From the NCBI GenBank assembly GCA_021850605.1, contig JAJZLQ010000035.1, forward strand, positions 1 through 37,594: a stretch of DNA of 37,594 nt. Direction: 5' to 3'. The first letter of the stretch is position 1, and each line of letters starts with the position of its first letter. This document shows, piece after piece, positions 37,546-37,594 of this stretch. The translations under genes and the position numbers were made by a program. A model generated the notes under the pieces. It did not search any database, was not told the DNA's origin, and worked only from the letters and a program-made list of their open reading frames with translations. The DNA comes from Actinomycetes bacterium. GTDB taxonomy: Bacteria > Actinomycetota > Acidimicrobiia > Acidimicrobiales > Acidimicrobiaceae.

Positions 37546-37564
37546 AAGGCGGTAAGACCACCAG

Positions 37565-37594
37565 CGGACCTGACGGGATTTGAACCCGCGACCT
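37565..37594 (-). tRNA. 3' part of a tRNA, probably tRNA-Asp (cut by window edge)
   Basis: On minus the visible part is AGGTC, T arm GCGGG-TTCAAAT-CCCGT, acceptor strand CAGGTCC and discriminator G. AGGTCGCGGGTTCAA plus G73 is the usual 3' half of actinobacterial tRNA-Asp; Asn or Ser also use G73. The anticodon is outside the window. CCA is not encoded: CTG follows the discriminator. It lies 19 bases from tRNA-Phe and is probably co-transcribed. Confidence 0.7.

Overview
The window is GC-rich chromosomal DNA from a bacterium that looks like an actinobacterium. The lineage markers are the gene order dnaK-grpE-dnaJ-hspR-clpB with an HspR-type (HAIR) operator in front, an actinobacterial-style ArsR/ArsC pair, a separate PurS/PurQ/PurL, frequent GTG and TTG starts, and very short intergenic gaps. 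A secreted sulfocyanin/rusticyanin-like blue copper protein would fit an acidophilic or iron/sulfur-oxidising member such as the Acidimicrobiia. That placement is inference; no rRNA is present to test it. Almost all of the sequence is protein-coding and chromosomal in character. I see no insertion sequence, prophage or CRISPR array.

Layout. (1) 1-487, minus: the 5' part of a 2,3-bisphosphoglycerate-dependent phosphoglycerate mutase, missed by a simple ORF scan because its stop lies outside the window. (2) 555-7143, plus: a heat-shock operon (DnaK, GrpE, DnaJ, HspR repressor, ClpB) behind a HAIR-like operator. (3) 7210-13045, plus: purA-purD-purB-purC-purS-purQ, mostly overlapping or tightly spaced, with no visible terminator after clpB. 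(4) 13046-14388: a break in the purine cluster holding one conserved-looking coiled-coil gene on the minus strand and about 800 bases of lower-GC, apparently non-coding DNA. (5) 14389-16563: purL. (6) 16604-18375, minus: a blue copper protein and a PHP-domain phosphoesterase. (7) 18602-21839, plus: purF-purM-pyrE with overlapping start/stop codons. Together regions 3, 5 and 7 give nearly the whole route from PRPP to AMP, apart from purN, purK/E and purH, plus one pyrimidine step.

(8) 22054-31232, plus: a nine-gene, almost gapless cluster. It has a complete branched-chain-amino-acid-type ABC importer (lipoprotein receptor, two ATPases, two permeases), an alpha/beta hydrolase with a large cap, a TetR regulator, a ketoacyl-synthase-III-like thiolase-fold enzyme with a non-standard active site, and an acyl-CoA ligase. 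It reads as an uptake-and-activation pathway for an unidentified carboxylate, amide or ester. It is the best candidate here for an undescribed system.

(9) 31229-33422: an arsenic resistance divergon, arsB-arsR on minus and arsC on plus. (10) 33434-35836, minus: a single-chain fusion of the alpha and beta E1 subunits of a branched-chain-type 2-oxoacid dehydrogenase. Its N-terminal extension carries seven perfect 18-bp tandem repeats. (11) 35964-37424, plus: an NAD(P)-malic enzyme with an N-terminal ACT domain, followed by a strong hairpin terminator, tRNA-Phe and the 3' end of a probable tRNA-Asp.
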